Shown here: positions 9,798 through 16,903 of the stretch, in pieces
Layout of the letters: each line of letters begins with the position of its first letter
Numbering within the stretch: position 1 is the first letter of the stretch
Assembly: GCA_031411655.1 (NCBI GenBank)
Contig: JANOBM010000122.1
Span: forward strand, 1-64,000
Length of the DNA stretch: 64,000 nucleotides
DNA from: UBA6163 sp031411655
Lineage (GTDB): Bacteria > Planctomycetota > Planctomycetia > Pirellulales > Pirellulaceae
Direction of reading: 5' to 3'
Notes under the pieces: model-generated
What the model was told of the DNA's origin: nothing
Database searches by the model: none
Seen by the model: only the letters and a program-made list of their open reading frames with translations
Position numbers and translations under genes: made by a program

Positions 9798-11264
9798 ATG
9801 ATAGTGAAATCAATGAACCCTTTTATCGAACAGCTACAACTGCGTACTCGCCGAAACTTTCTGCAACAAACCGGCCTCGGACTTGGTGGCATCGCGTTGT
9901 CTTCATTGATGGCAAAAGAGGGCATTGCAGTAACAGCGGGCGTCGAGAACCCACTCGCCCCTAAAGCATCACACTTCCCGGCTAAAGCACGCAGGATCAT
10001 CTACCTTCATTTGACGGGGTCGCCACCGCATCTCGACCTTTATGACTACAAACCTGAGCTCGTCAAACACGATGGCGAAGACTGTCCCGAGTCTTTCCTC
10101 AAGGGCAAGCGATTCGCATTCACAACAGGAACGCCGAAACTGCTCGGAACCCGGCGAACGTTTAAGCAGTGCGGCAAAAATGGCATGTGGCTTTCTGATG
10201 CGATCCCGCACATCCAAGAAGTGGCCGATGAGATCTGCATGATCAACTCCATGACCACCGACCAGTTCAATCATGCGCCTGCCGAGCTGCTGCTGCTTAC
10301 TGGTTCGGCTCAGTCTGGTCGCCCGTCAATGGGCTCGTGGGTGACCTATGGGCTGGGCTCAGAAAACGAAAACCTTCCAGGGTTCGTCGTCTTGATCTCC
10401 AGCGGTGTCCAACCAAACGGTGGCAAAAACTCTTTCGGAAATGGATTTCTCCCGTCTGTTTTCCAAGGAGTCCAATGCCGCTCCAAGGGAGATCCCGTGC
10501 TCTACGCATCAGACCCACCGGGAATGGATCGAACCCTGCGCCGTAAAACCCTAGACGCCATTCGCGACTTGAATTCGCTTCAAGCCGAGGAGCTCGGACA
10601 CCCAGAAACTCGCACGCGAATCGCTCAGTACGAATTGGCATTCCGAATGCAGACATCTGTCCCCGAGGTAATGGACATTACCCGCGAATCGGCATTGACG
10701 CTCGAACAATACGGTGCGAAGCCGGGCGAGGCGAGTTTTGCGAACAACTGCTTGCTCGCCAGGAGACTCGTCGAACAGGGCGTACGATTTGTTCAACTCT
10801 TTGATTGGGGATGGGATTTTCACGGTACTGGTCCCGCGGAAGACATCCGGGACGGGTTGACGAAAAAGTGCGAAACCATGGATCGCCCCATCGCAGCGCT
10901 GATCAGAGACCTCAGGCAACGCGGATTGCTGGAAGATACCCTCATCATCTGCGGCGGCGAGTTTGGCAGGACACCCTTTCGCGAAGGTCGCACGGCATCA
11001 GGAGATGTGTTAGGTCGCGACCACTACCCAGACTGCTATTCGATGTGGATGGCCGGCGGCGGAATGAAGGGTGGTCACACGCATGGCCAATCCGATGAAC
11101 TCGGGTTCTCCATCGCCAAAGACAAAGTTCATATCCACGATCTGCAGGCGACGATATTGCACGCACTAGGATTTGACCATAAGCATTTGACCTACCGCTT
11201 CCAAGGACGAGACTATCGGCTCACCGATGTACACGGCGATGTGGTGCACGATCTGATTGGCTAG
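9798..11264 (+). CDS. DUF1501 protein with Tat-type signal
   Basis: The 488-residue product has a twin-arginine-like leader (TRRNFLQQTGLGLGG) and then the DUF1501 fold, a relative of sulfatases and alkaline phosphatases. Visible family marks include HLTGSPPHLDLYDYKP, CGGEFGRTP and GRDHYPDCYSMWMAGGG near the C-terminus. It closely follows the DUF1549/DUF1553 gene and is probably cotranscribed, so the two are likely to act together at the cell surface or in the periplasm. ATG 9813 is an equally possible start and would leave the twin-arginine motif closer to the N-terminus. It ends with TAG, which matters for the amber codons discussed elsewhere. Confidence 0.92.
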   Translation: MIVKSMNPFIEQLQLRTRRNFLQQTGLGLGGIALSSLMAKEGIAVTAGVENPLAPKASHFPAKARRIIYLHLTGSPPHLDLYDYKPELVKHDGEDCPESFLKGKRFAFTTGTPKLLGTRRTFKQCGKNGMWLSDAIPHIQEVADEICMINSMTTDQFNHAPAELLLLTGSAQSGRPSMGSWVTYGLGSENENLPGFVVLISSGVQPNGGKNSFGNGFLPSVFQGVQCRSKGDPVLYASDPPGMDRTLRRKTLDAIRDLNSLQAEELGHPETRTRIAQYELAFRMQTSVPEVMDITRESALTLEQYGAKPGEASFANNCLLARRLVEQGVRFVQLFDWGWDFHGTGPAEDIRDGLTKKCETMDRPIAALIRDLRQRGLLEDTLIICGGEFGRTPFREGRTASGDVLGRDHYPDCYSMWMAGGGMKGGHTHGQSDELGFSIAKDKVHIHDLQATILHALGFDHKHLTYRFQGRDYRLTDVHGDVVHDLIG

Positions 11265-12191
11265 AAAATCGCTCCCGAGCATTGCATAGCCGCGACCTTC
11301 GGCACGCATGCCCCTAACGAAAACGCGAAGGCGTCAAAAGTGTTTGAGTGGCATCGGCGGTAGCTTTGGATTTCGTTTCGTTCGCAAGCTCAAAGCCGCC
11401 GATGCTGCCTTGTAATTCTTGTGCAGCCGATCTGCGACCGGTTCGACAGCGGCGGCCAGTTCGCTCTGCTTGGCGTTCGGCTTCAGTTCCACGGCGATGA
11501 CGTGATCAACTTCGAAGTCGTCGTAGTGCCCCGCTGCATCGAGTTTGGCTCGCAGGTTGAAGACCAGATCTGGGTCGGTCACGTCCACAAGCACTGCCGT
11601 CGTGTGATACGTCTTGAACGCTGCCAAAACCTCTTCGGGGTCGTTCACGAAGTCCAGCACGTAGGTCGTGTCTTTGCCGGGATACGCTCGGTTTAGTCGC
11701 GACAGCGTTTGTACGGCCTGAATGCCTGCCAGTCGTTTATCGACGTACATGCCACACAGTAGCGGTTGATCAAAGCCCGTCTGGAACTTGTTTGCCACCA
11801 GCAGGATTTGATACTCGTCGGTTTTAAAGGCTTCGCGGATGTCGCGACCTCGCAGGTCCGAGTTCAGCGCTGGGCTATTCTCGGTGAACGGGTCGGTGCC
11901 GGATTCCGAGTCTTTCACTTCGCCCGAGAACGCCGCGATCGTTCGCATGGCATAACCGCGAGCCTTGATGTACTTGTCGATCGCAAGTTGCCAGCGCACC
12001 GATTTTTGACGGCTGCTGACGACGACCATCGCTTTGGCTTTGCCGCCAAGCAACGGAGAAACGTGTTAGCGAAAGTGTTCGACAACGATCTCGACCTTCT
12101 TGGCAATGTTGTAAGGATGCAGGCGAACCCAGCCCATGATCCACTTCATCGCCGCACTGCGATCAACTTCGGTATCGGTAATCTCGGTGAG

Positions 12192-12254
12192 CGGCATGGC
12201 GCTAGCTGCCGGTTCGTCATCGCTGCGGAAACCGCGGCTAGCGCCTTGCGGCTC
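12192..12254. repeat. 63-bp palindromic element inside hsdR (copy A)
   Basis: The + strand starts cggcatggcgctagctgcc and ends accgcggctagcgccttgcggctc; the two arms are imperfect inverted repeats round an 11-base centre. Read on the hsdR strand it encodes EPQGASRGF, then a short linker, then EPAASAMP. It lies between YKLAFKLAQSI and the segment TEVDRSAAM, a place where HsdR proteins vary in length. The length is a multiple of three, so the frame is kept. Copy B at 12893 is the same element with a longer centre. Confidence 0.85.
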
Positions 12255-12892
12255 AATTGACTGCGCAAGCTTGAACGCGAGCTTGTAGGTCGTGTAGTTC
12301 TGGAGCACGTCCAGAATGAAACCTTCCTCGATCGCCTGCCGCATGGAATAGACATGAAACGGAGCGGGGATGTTGTCTTTCGCGATCTTGCGAGACGGAT
12401 CAGGCAACGTGCCGAAGAGTTCCATCGTCTTGGTCTTCGGTGTTGCAGTGAACGCGACAAACGTGAGCCCCGCGTCGCTGGCCCGTGAAGACATTTGCGC
12501 CGCCAGCACGTCATCCATGCTGACTTCGCCACCATCGCCCAGTTCTTGGAGCTCCTCTGCCGGCAGAACGGCCTTGGGCTTGGAAGCGGCTTCGCCAGTC
12601 TGTGAACTGGGAGCTTCATCGGCGATCACCGCGAACCGCTTCCCAGCAGTTGCCGCCAATTCACGCACCGCTTTCAATGCGAACGGAAACGTCTGGATGG
12701 TGCAGACCACGATCTTCTTGTCGCCTGAAAGTGCTGCGGCCAGTTCACTACTTTTGCTGCTGCTCTCGCCTTTGATTACGGCCACGACCCCCGTCGTACG
12801 CTCGAAATCGAAAATCGCGTCTTGCAACTGCGTGTCGATTACGTTGCGACCGAGACAACTACCAAGTCTAAGGGTTTCTCGTTTATCCTGAA

Positions 12893-12967
12893 CGGCACGG
12901 CGCTAGCCGCCGGTTCCTCCTGTGCTGGGTAGCGCTCACGGAACCCGCCGCTAGCGCGTTGCGGCTC
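12893..12967. repeat. 75-bp palindromic element inside hsdR (copy B)
   Basis: The arms cggcacggcgctagccgcc and its partner ending gctagcgcgttgcggctc enclose a 23-base centre, 12 bases longer than in copy A. On the coding strand it yields EPQRASGGF, a linker, and EPAASAVP in the same reading frame as copy A. It sits after AHFLADLH and before LDLVVV, again in a length-variable loop of HsdR. Sharing of both sequence and frame between two distant sites shows insertion of a mobile or copied element, not internal duplication of the gene. Confidence 0.85.
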
Positions 12968-13947
12968 ATTGAAATGCAGGTCGGCCAGAAAGTGCGCTGT
13001 CCAGGCGATTGAATTCGTCTTGCCGGAGCCCGCTGAAAGCTTAATCAGGTACTTGTGCCCTGGACTATCGATCAGCACCGCCGATAGAAGTTTGCGAGTC
13101 GCGTCGAGTCGGTGGTACCGGGGAAAGATAATCTTTTTGAGTTGCTTCTTGTCGTCCTTCTGCGCCACCAGATAGCGACCGAAAATTTCTAACCAGCTTT
13201 CCCGTTCCCAAACTTGCTCCCACAGGTATGCGGTGCGATGGCCACGAGGATTCAGCGGATTACCCTTCGCGCCGTTGTCGCCTTGATTGAAAGGCAGAAA
13301 CACGGTGTCCGTGCTTTCCAGCTTCGTCGCCATGTGGACTTCGCGATTGCTGACCGCGAAATGCACCAGTGCGCCGCTGGGGAACGACAGCAAAGGTTCG
13401 GCGGCCTGCCCCTTTGGTCTCAGATTTCGATCGAAGCGATACTGGTCGATCGCATCACCGATGCTTTGGGTGAAGACTGTTCTGAGTTCGACGGTCGCAA
13501 CCGGCAATCCGTTCAGGAATAACACGAAGTCGATACTGTTTTGGTTGTGCTGGGAATAATGCACCTACCGAACAACGCGCAGCTGGTTGGCACCGTAGCG
13601 AGCAAGAACGTCAGGGTTGATGCCGAGGGCAGGCTTGAACTGCGCCAGCGGCAGCTTGCCCTTCAATCCAAGCATCTCGATTCCATGACGCAGCACATCC
13701 AGTGTGCCACACTGGTTCAGCGAATCACGCAAGCGACCGAGCAGCGTCTCGGTGGCGTTTGCACCGTGGTTCTTGACGATGGCGTCCCAGGCTTGGGGCT
13801 GAGTGGCCTGGACCCACACCAGCACATCGTCCGGAAGTAAAGCCCTCGCCCGGTCGTAGCCGTCATCGTTTGGTAAATACAGCCAGCCGTTGGCGGCGAG
13901 ATGCTCGCAGATCTCGGTCTCGAAGTTGATCTCTTGGTGCAGGCTCA

Positions 13948-14346
13948 TCAAGACTCCCAGTCTTCGCATACCCGTCCCGGAAGGGGTGAGAACTCGGAAA
14001 GGTTGTGAGTCACCAAAATCAGTTGGTCCGCTTTAGCGATGACAGCGATCGGTAAATCGAACGATCCTATCGGACGTCCTTGTCGTTCTGGTTCAGCACG
14101 GATTTCGCCAAAGTGCTCGGCAGCGGCAAGATCAAAATCAAACAAACGGAAGCAGGCAATGAACTGGCCAAGTTTAGTCAGCGTTTCTTGCTTCTTATTC
14201 GACTTCGCAGCCCCGTAAAGCAGCGCGCCGACCACAATTGAGCAAAGGCATTTATCTTGGGTCGCAACGGAGTCGAATCGCGGCACCAATGTATCGCTTC
14301 GCCCCTGAAGGAATCGGATACAAACATTTGTATCCAACAAGTACAT
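13948..14346 (-). CDS. vapC: PIN-domain VapC-type toxin, probably inactive
   Basis: The 132-residue protein begins MYLLDTNVC and ends with VTHNLSEFSPLPG and EDW, the pattern of the VapC group that cuts initiator tRNA. PIN nucleases use four acidic residues; the first (LDTN) and the FDLPIA aspartate are present. At 14224-14226 the helix that normally reads VAELLYG reads VGALLYG, so the second acid is replaced by Ala. No full vapB antitoxin is upstream. The gene is coupled on both sides by TGATG overlaps, to the hsdS stub before it and to hsdR after it, so it sits inside the hsd operon. An intact frame without its antitoxin fits an inactive toxin. Confidence 0.85.
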   Translation of the reverse strand: MYLLDTNVCIRFLQGRSDTLVPRFDSVATQDKCLCSIVVGALLYGAAKSNKKQETLTKLGQFIACFRLFDFDLAAAEHFGEIRAEPERQGRPIGSFDLPIAVIAKADQLILVTHNLSEFSPLPGRVCEDWES

Positions 14347-14414
14347 CAAGGCAGTTCCAGTCGCGATTCGAATTCGCCTTGGTCTTTGTACTTCGGGTAT
14401 CTCGGAAAGCTCAT
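14346..14414 (-). pseudogene. 22-codon stub: hsdS start joined to a vapB-like end
   Basis: The short frame starts MSFPRYPKYKD, the usual opening of one large group of type I specificity subunits (which continue with SGVEWLG). After Gln-12 it departs and ends EFESRLELP, with its TGA overlapping the vapC ATG as TGATG. Such an overlap is typical for vapB-vapC, so the last few codons may be the tail of vapB. The simplest reading is a deletion that joined codon 11 or 12 of hsdS to the end of vapB, removing both target-recognition domains. The hsdS part is well supported, the vapB part is a guess. Confidence 0.65.
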
Positions 14415-14430
14415 GGGCGTTTCTCCGTGA

Positions 14431-14450
14431 GCGACACGGCGCTCGCCGCC
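14431..14450. repeat. degenerate half-copy of the hsdR palindromic element
   Basis: The bases gcgacacggcgctcgccgcc match the left arm of copies A and B (cggcacggcgctagccgcc) with few changes, but no matching right arm follows. It lies just upstream of the hsdS stub. Confidence 0.5.
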
Positions 14451-14488
14451 CTCGGTGCGGCATGAATGCGATTCAGTCCCAACGGGAC

Positions 14489-14532
14489 GGCATGTTGTAA
14501 CCACGGGCGCGCGCCCGTGGCTACAACATGCC
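14489..14532. repeat. 44-bp near-perfect palindrome
   Basis: The left arm ggcatgttgtaaccacgggcgc and the right arm at 14511-14532 pair in 21 of 22 positions with no loop. The outer flanks (ttcag...ggcat and atgcc...ctgaag) continue the symmetry more loosely. It lies between the truncated DUF1016 gene and the hsdS stub, so it marks or caused the deletion there. No T-run follows on either strand, so it is unlikely to be a simple terminator. It resembles dispersed REP-like hairpins. Confidence 0.85.
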
Positions 14533-14761
14533 GCCACTCCGTGGCTGAAGCACGGTCTGAAGACTGAAGTCAGCTAAGAGAGCCCAGGAGCAGCCCAGTC
14601 TCCAGTTCACGCTCATGGAAGTGTTGTTCCAACGTCTGCCGGGCGTACCAGAGTCGCGTCGGCAAGTCCTTGATTTTCTGCATCAGGACAATGTTATGAC
14701 TCCAACTTAATTGCAGAAAAAGGACATCATCCTGGTGATTGACTGTCCAATCCGGCATTTG

Positions 14762-14778
14762 GCGCACAGGTTGTGCGC
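14762..14778. repeat. small hairpin in the DUF1016 insert
   Basis: The arms gcgcac and gtgcgc enclose aggtt. It is a weaker version of the hairpin at 14828, with the same ggcgcac core and a five-base loop. Confidence 0.55.
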
Positions 14779-14827
14779 TGATTTCCTGCCCGTCGGGCAA
14801 ACCGGCGTGTGACGTTTCTTTGGCTGC

Positions 14828-14856
14828 GAATTGGCGCACGGACGGTGCGCCAATTC
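14828..14856. repeat. 12-bp-arm hairpin in the DUF1016 insert
   Basis: The arms gaattggcgcac and gtgcgccaattc pair perfectly round the loop ggacg. Together with the hairpin at 14762 it accounts for the extra protein segment that interrupts the DUF1016 domain, so this gene too seems to have taken up a hairpin element in frame. Confidence 0.75.
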
Positions 14857-15141
14857 CGGAAAATGCCAGGTACTCGTTCCAAAAGCGTACCATCCGTTTC
14901 AGATTCGCTGGTGAAAATCCCTTTTTTTCAGGTAGCTCATTCTTCAGATCAGGGGCTAGACGGGGAATCACTTTCGCGCCCCAGCCTTCACGTTGCTGGC
15001 GTGACGCAATCATGCGACCCACGTTCCAATACATCAGAATCATCGCCGCATTGGCTGACAGAATCGCCCGTTGCTGAGCGTGTCGAACTCGCTCCTTGAT
15101 GTCCGCCAGCAATTGAAAGTAGAGAGTCAGATCGCTGTTGC

Positions 15142-16593
15142 TCATTTCGTTAGCCCTCCGATCATCTTCAAAATGCGATCGGTGATACCTTTCAACTCAG
15201 CGTTGATCTCGGCCAATTCTCTCGGTGGTTTGAAAACGTAGAAGTGACGGTTGAACGGGATCTCGTAGCCGACTTTTGTCTTTTCGTGGTCGATCCACGC
15301 ATCGGGCGAGTGCGGCAATACTTCACGTTTGAAGTAGCTCTCGACGTCTTCGCTGCGCGGCACGTTCTGGGTGTCTCGCAGGTTGGCGTCCGCTTGTGGC
15401 TTGCCTTTCAGCTTGCCCTTGGTCGCGACGACGATCTCGCCGGACTTATCGCGAAGTGGGCGTTCGACGGTGATGGTGCGGTAACCAAAAGCCTTGTCGT
15501 TGAAGATGCAGCGGATGGGGACCACTGGGGAACCCGCGGATAGCGCCTTGCGGCTCACAGGCTTGCGCGACTCTGGATCGATGGAGACGTCCTTGCATTC
15601 GCCGAAGAGGCGAGTGATTTCCTCGATGTGCTGCGGGCTTAATTCCTTGCGTTTGCTGCCGAGGCTTTTTCGCATCTTCTGCCAGTAGCTGCTGGCGTCG
15701 ATCAGTTGCAGTTTGCCTTTACGGTGCGCTGGCTTGCGGTTGCTGACGATCCAGATGTAAGTGCTGATGCCGGTGTTGTAGAACATGTCGGTGGGCAGAC
15801 CGATGATCGCTTCGACCCAATCGTTTTCCAGCACATAGCGGCGGATTTCGCTCTCGTCTGAACCCGCACCGCCGGTGAACAGCGGCGAGCCATTCACGAC
15901 GATGCCAAAGCGGCTGCCGCCATCGACGGCAGGTCGCATCTTGGAAATCAAGTGCATCAGGAACAGTAGCGAGCCATCGCTGACGCGGGGCAGCCCTGGA
16001 CCGAAGCGTCCATTAAAACCCTGCTGCTCGAATTCCTTTCGGATGAAGGCTTCGATCTTTTTCCATTCGACTCCGAAGGGAGGATTGCTCAGGCTGTATT
16101 CAAACCGCTTGCCGGGAAGTCCGTCGCTGGACAGCGTGTTGCTAAGGATGATGTTGGCCACGTCCTGGCCTTTGATCAGCATGTCGGCTTTGCAGATCGC
16201 ATACGACTCGGCGTTGAGTTCCTGGCCATACATCACCAGCCGGGCATCCGGATTGAGTGTGGTCAGCTGCTCATCGGCTACTGACAGCATTCCACCTGTT
16301 CCGGCTGTGGGGTCGTACATCGATCGCACTACTCCGGGTTTGGTCAGCGCGTCATCGTCTTCGATGAAGAGCAGGTTGACCATCAGCTTAATGACATCGC
16401 GCGGCGTGAAGTGTTCCCCGGCTGTTTCGTTCGATAGTTCGGCGAACTTGCGGATCAGTTCTTCAAAGACGGTACCCATCTGCGCATTGCTGACGACGTC
16501 TGGATGCAGGTCGATACCGGTAAATTTTTCCGTGATCAGGTACAGCAGTCCCGCTTTGCTCAGCCGTTCAAGCTGTGTTTGGAAGTCGAAGCA
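15142..16593 (-). pseudogene. hsdM: type I DNA methyltransferase subunit M lacking its N-terminus
   Basis: Recognisable HsdM sequence starts near 16593 with FDFQTQLERLSKAGLLYL and runs to the stop at 15142. The adenine methyltransferase motifs are intact: DPTAGTGGM (motif I) and SNPPFG (motif IV). The helical N-terminal domain and neighbouring sequence, about 110-150 residues in relatives, are missing. The open frame continues upstream to 16788, but those 65 codons read through a hairpin and into the tRNA gene and have no HsdM character, so I treat that start as accidental. A half-copy of the hsdR palindromic element lies in the C-terminal part. It heads the order hsdM, DUF1016, (hsdS), vapC, hsdR. 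Confidence 0.85.
15527..15556. repeat. half-copy of the palindromic element inside hsdM
   Basis: The + strand aacccgcggatagcgccttg followed by cggctc matches the right arm of copy A almost base for base. In hsdM it is read in another frame than in hsdR, giving VSRKALSAGS between two conserved segments. The left arm is not clear. Confidence 0.6.
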
Positions 16594-16718
16594 TTCAAAG
16601 GATGTCCCGCACGGCAGGGGAGAAAGCCTGTATGTAGGCAAAGAGGTTTTATGGCCTCGGAGCGTGGTACGAAAAGCGGAATCGTGGGGACCCGCAACCA
16701 TCGCGCACGGAAACGAAA

Positions 16719-16772
16719 GAACCCCGGCAAACACGGGTGAAAACATGGTTTCGTCCGTACTTACCGGGGTTC
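16719..16772 (-). terminator. long hairpin downstream of tRNA-Ser
   Basis: Perfect outer arms gaaccccgg (16719-16727) and ccggggttc (16764-16772) continue inward as a long stem that, as RNA on the reverse strand, is held mainly by Watson-Crick and G-U pairs. TTCTTTCGTTT follows on that strand. It begins seven bases after the tRNA 3' end and most likely ends rho/tRNA transcription; a small structured RNA is an alternative. Confidence 0.6.
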
Positions 16773-16778
16773 TCAGAG

Positions 16779-16861
16779 CGGAGGACACGGGACTCGAACC
16801 CGCAGCCCCTTACGGGGTACCTCAGTTCCAGTGAGGCCGCTCACCAACTCGCTTATCCTCC
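16779..16861 (-). tRNA. tRNA-Ser (anticodon GGA)
   Basis: On the reverse strand the acceptor stem GGAGGAT pairs with GTCCTCC. The anticodon arm CCTCA-CTGGAAC-TGAGG gives anticodon GGA. A long variable arm (CCCC-GTAA-GGGG) and the T arm GCGGG-TTCGAGT-CCCGT follow, with discriminator G. The long variable arm and anticodon agree on serine (UCC/UCU). CCA is not encoded. Counted from the acceptor stem to A14 the 5' side is one base short, so the D stem is only two to three pairs. It lies 43 bases downstream of rho on the same strand, and its 3' end faces the restriction island. Confidence 0.85.
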
Positions 16862-16903
16862 GAACTCGACGACCCTATGATCGTCTTGTTTTGCAAACTG
16901 CCG

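Larger units (their letters stand above)
11334..13948 (-). pseudogene. hsdR: type I restriction endonuclease subunit R, broken
   Basis: The conceptual product follows HsdR from MSLHQE at 13948 through the nuclease and helicase parts. Family marks include VLFLNGLPVATVEL, SAGSGKTNSIAW (Walker A), TIQTFPFA, VAFTATPK and NKFQTGFDQPLL. It is disrupted by an in-frame TAG at 13565-13567 (apparently a CAG codon before VHYS), a one-base deletion near 12850, and a TAA at 12066-12068. Motif II reads DEAP instead of DEAH (CAC to CCC at 12609-12611). The 3' end stops about 150-200 residues early. Two hairpin elements interrupt it in frame. Its start overlaps the vapC stop as TGATG. With several independent lesions it cannot make a working motor subunit. 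Confidence 0.93.
14570..15145 (-). pseudogene. DUF1016 (YhcG-type) protein, cut down
   Basis: The frame begins with the DUF1016 N-terminal domain: MYWNVGRMIASRQQREGWG, a FSPANLKRMVRFW helix, and LSWSHNIVLMQKIKD followed by LWYARQT. In full-length relatives (about 350 residues) a PDDEXK nuclease domain follows. Here the text jumps from WYARQT to HERELETGLL, which belongs to the start of the nuclease half, and ends after LLGSLS. So there is an internal loss plus loss of the catalytic C-terminus. The middle carries an extra segment (about residues 97-132) that coincides with two DNA hairpins. The ATG overlaps the hsdM stop as ATGA. Relatives often sit inside type I loci, where their role is unclear. 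Confidence 0.8.

Noticed and set aside
16594..16788. Upstream part of the hsdM frame as real N-terminus
   Set aside because: It reads through the long hairpin and into the tRNA gene and has no similarity to the HsdM N-terminal domain.
15875..16834. 319-codon forward frame
   Set aside because: It is antisense to hsdM and runs through the tRNA; its composition mirrors the coding strand.
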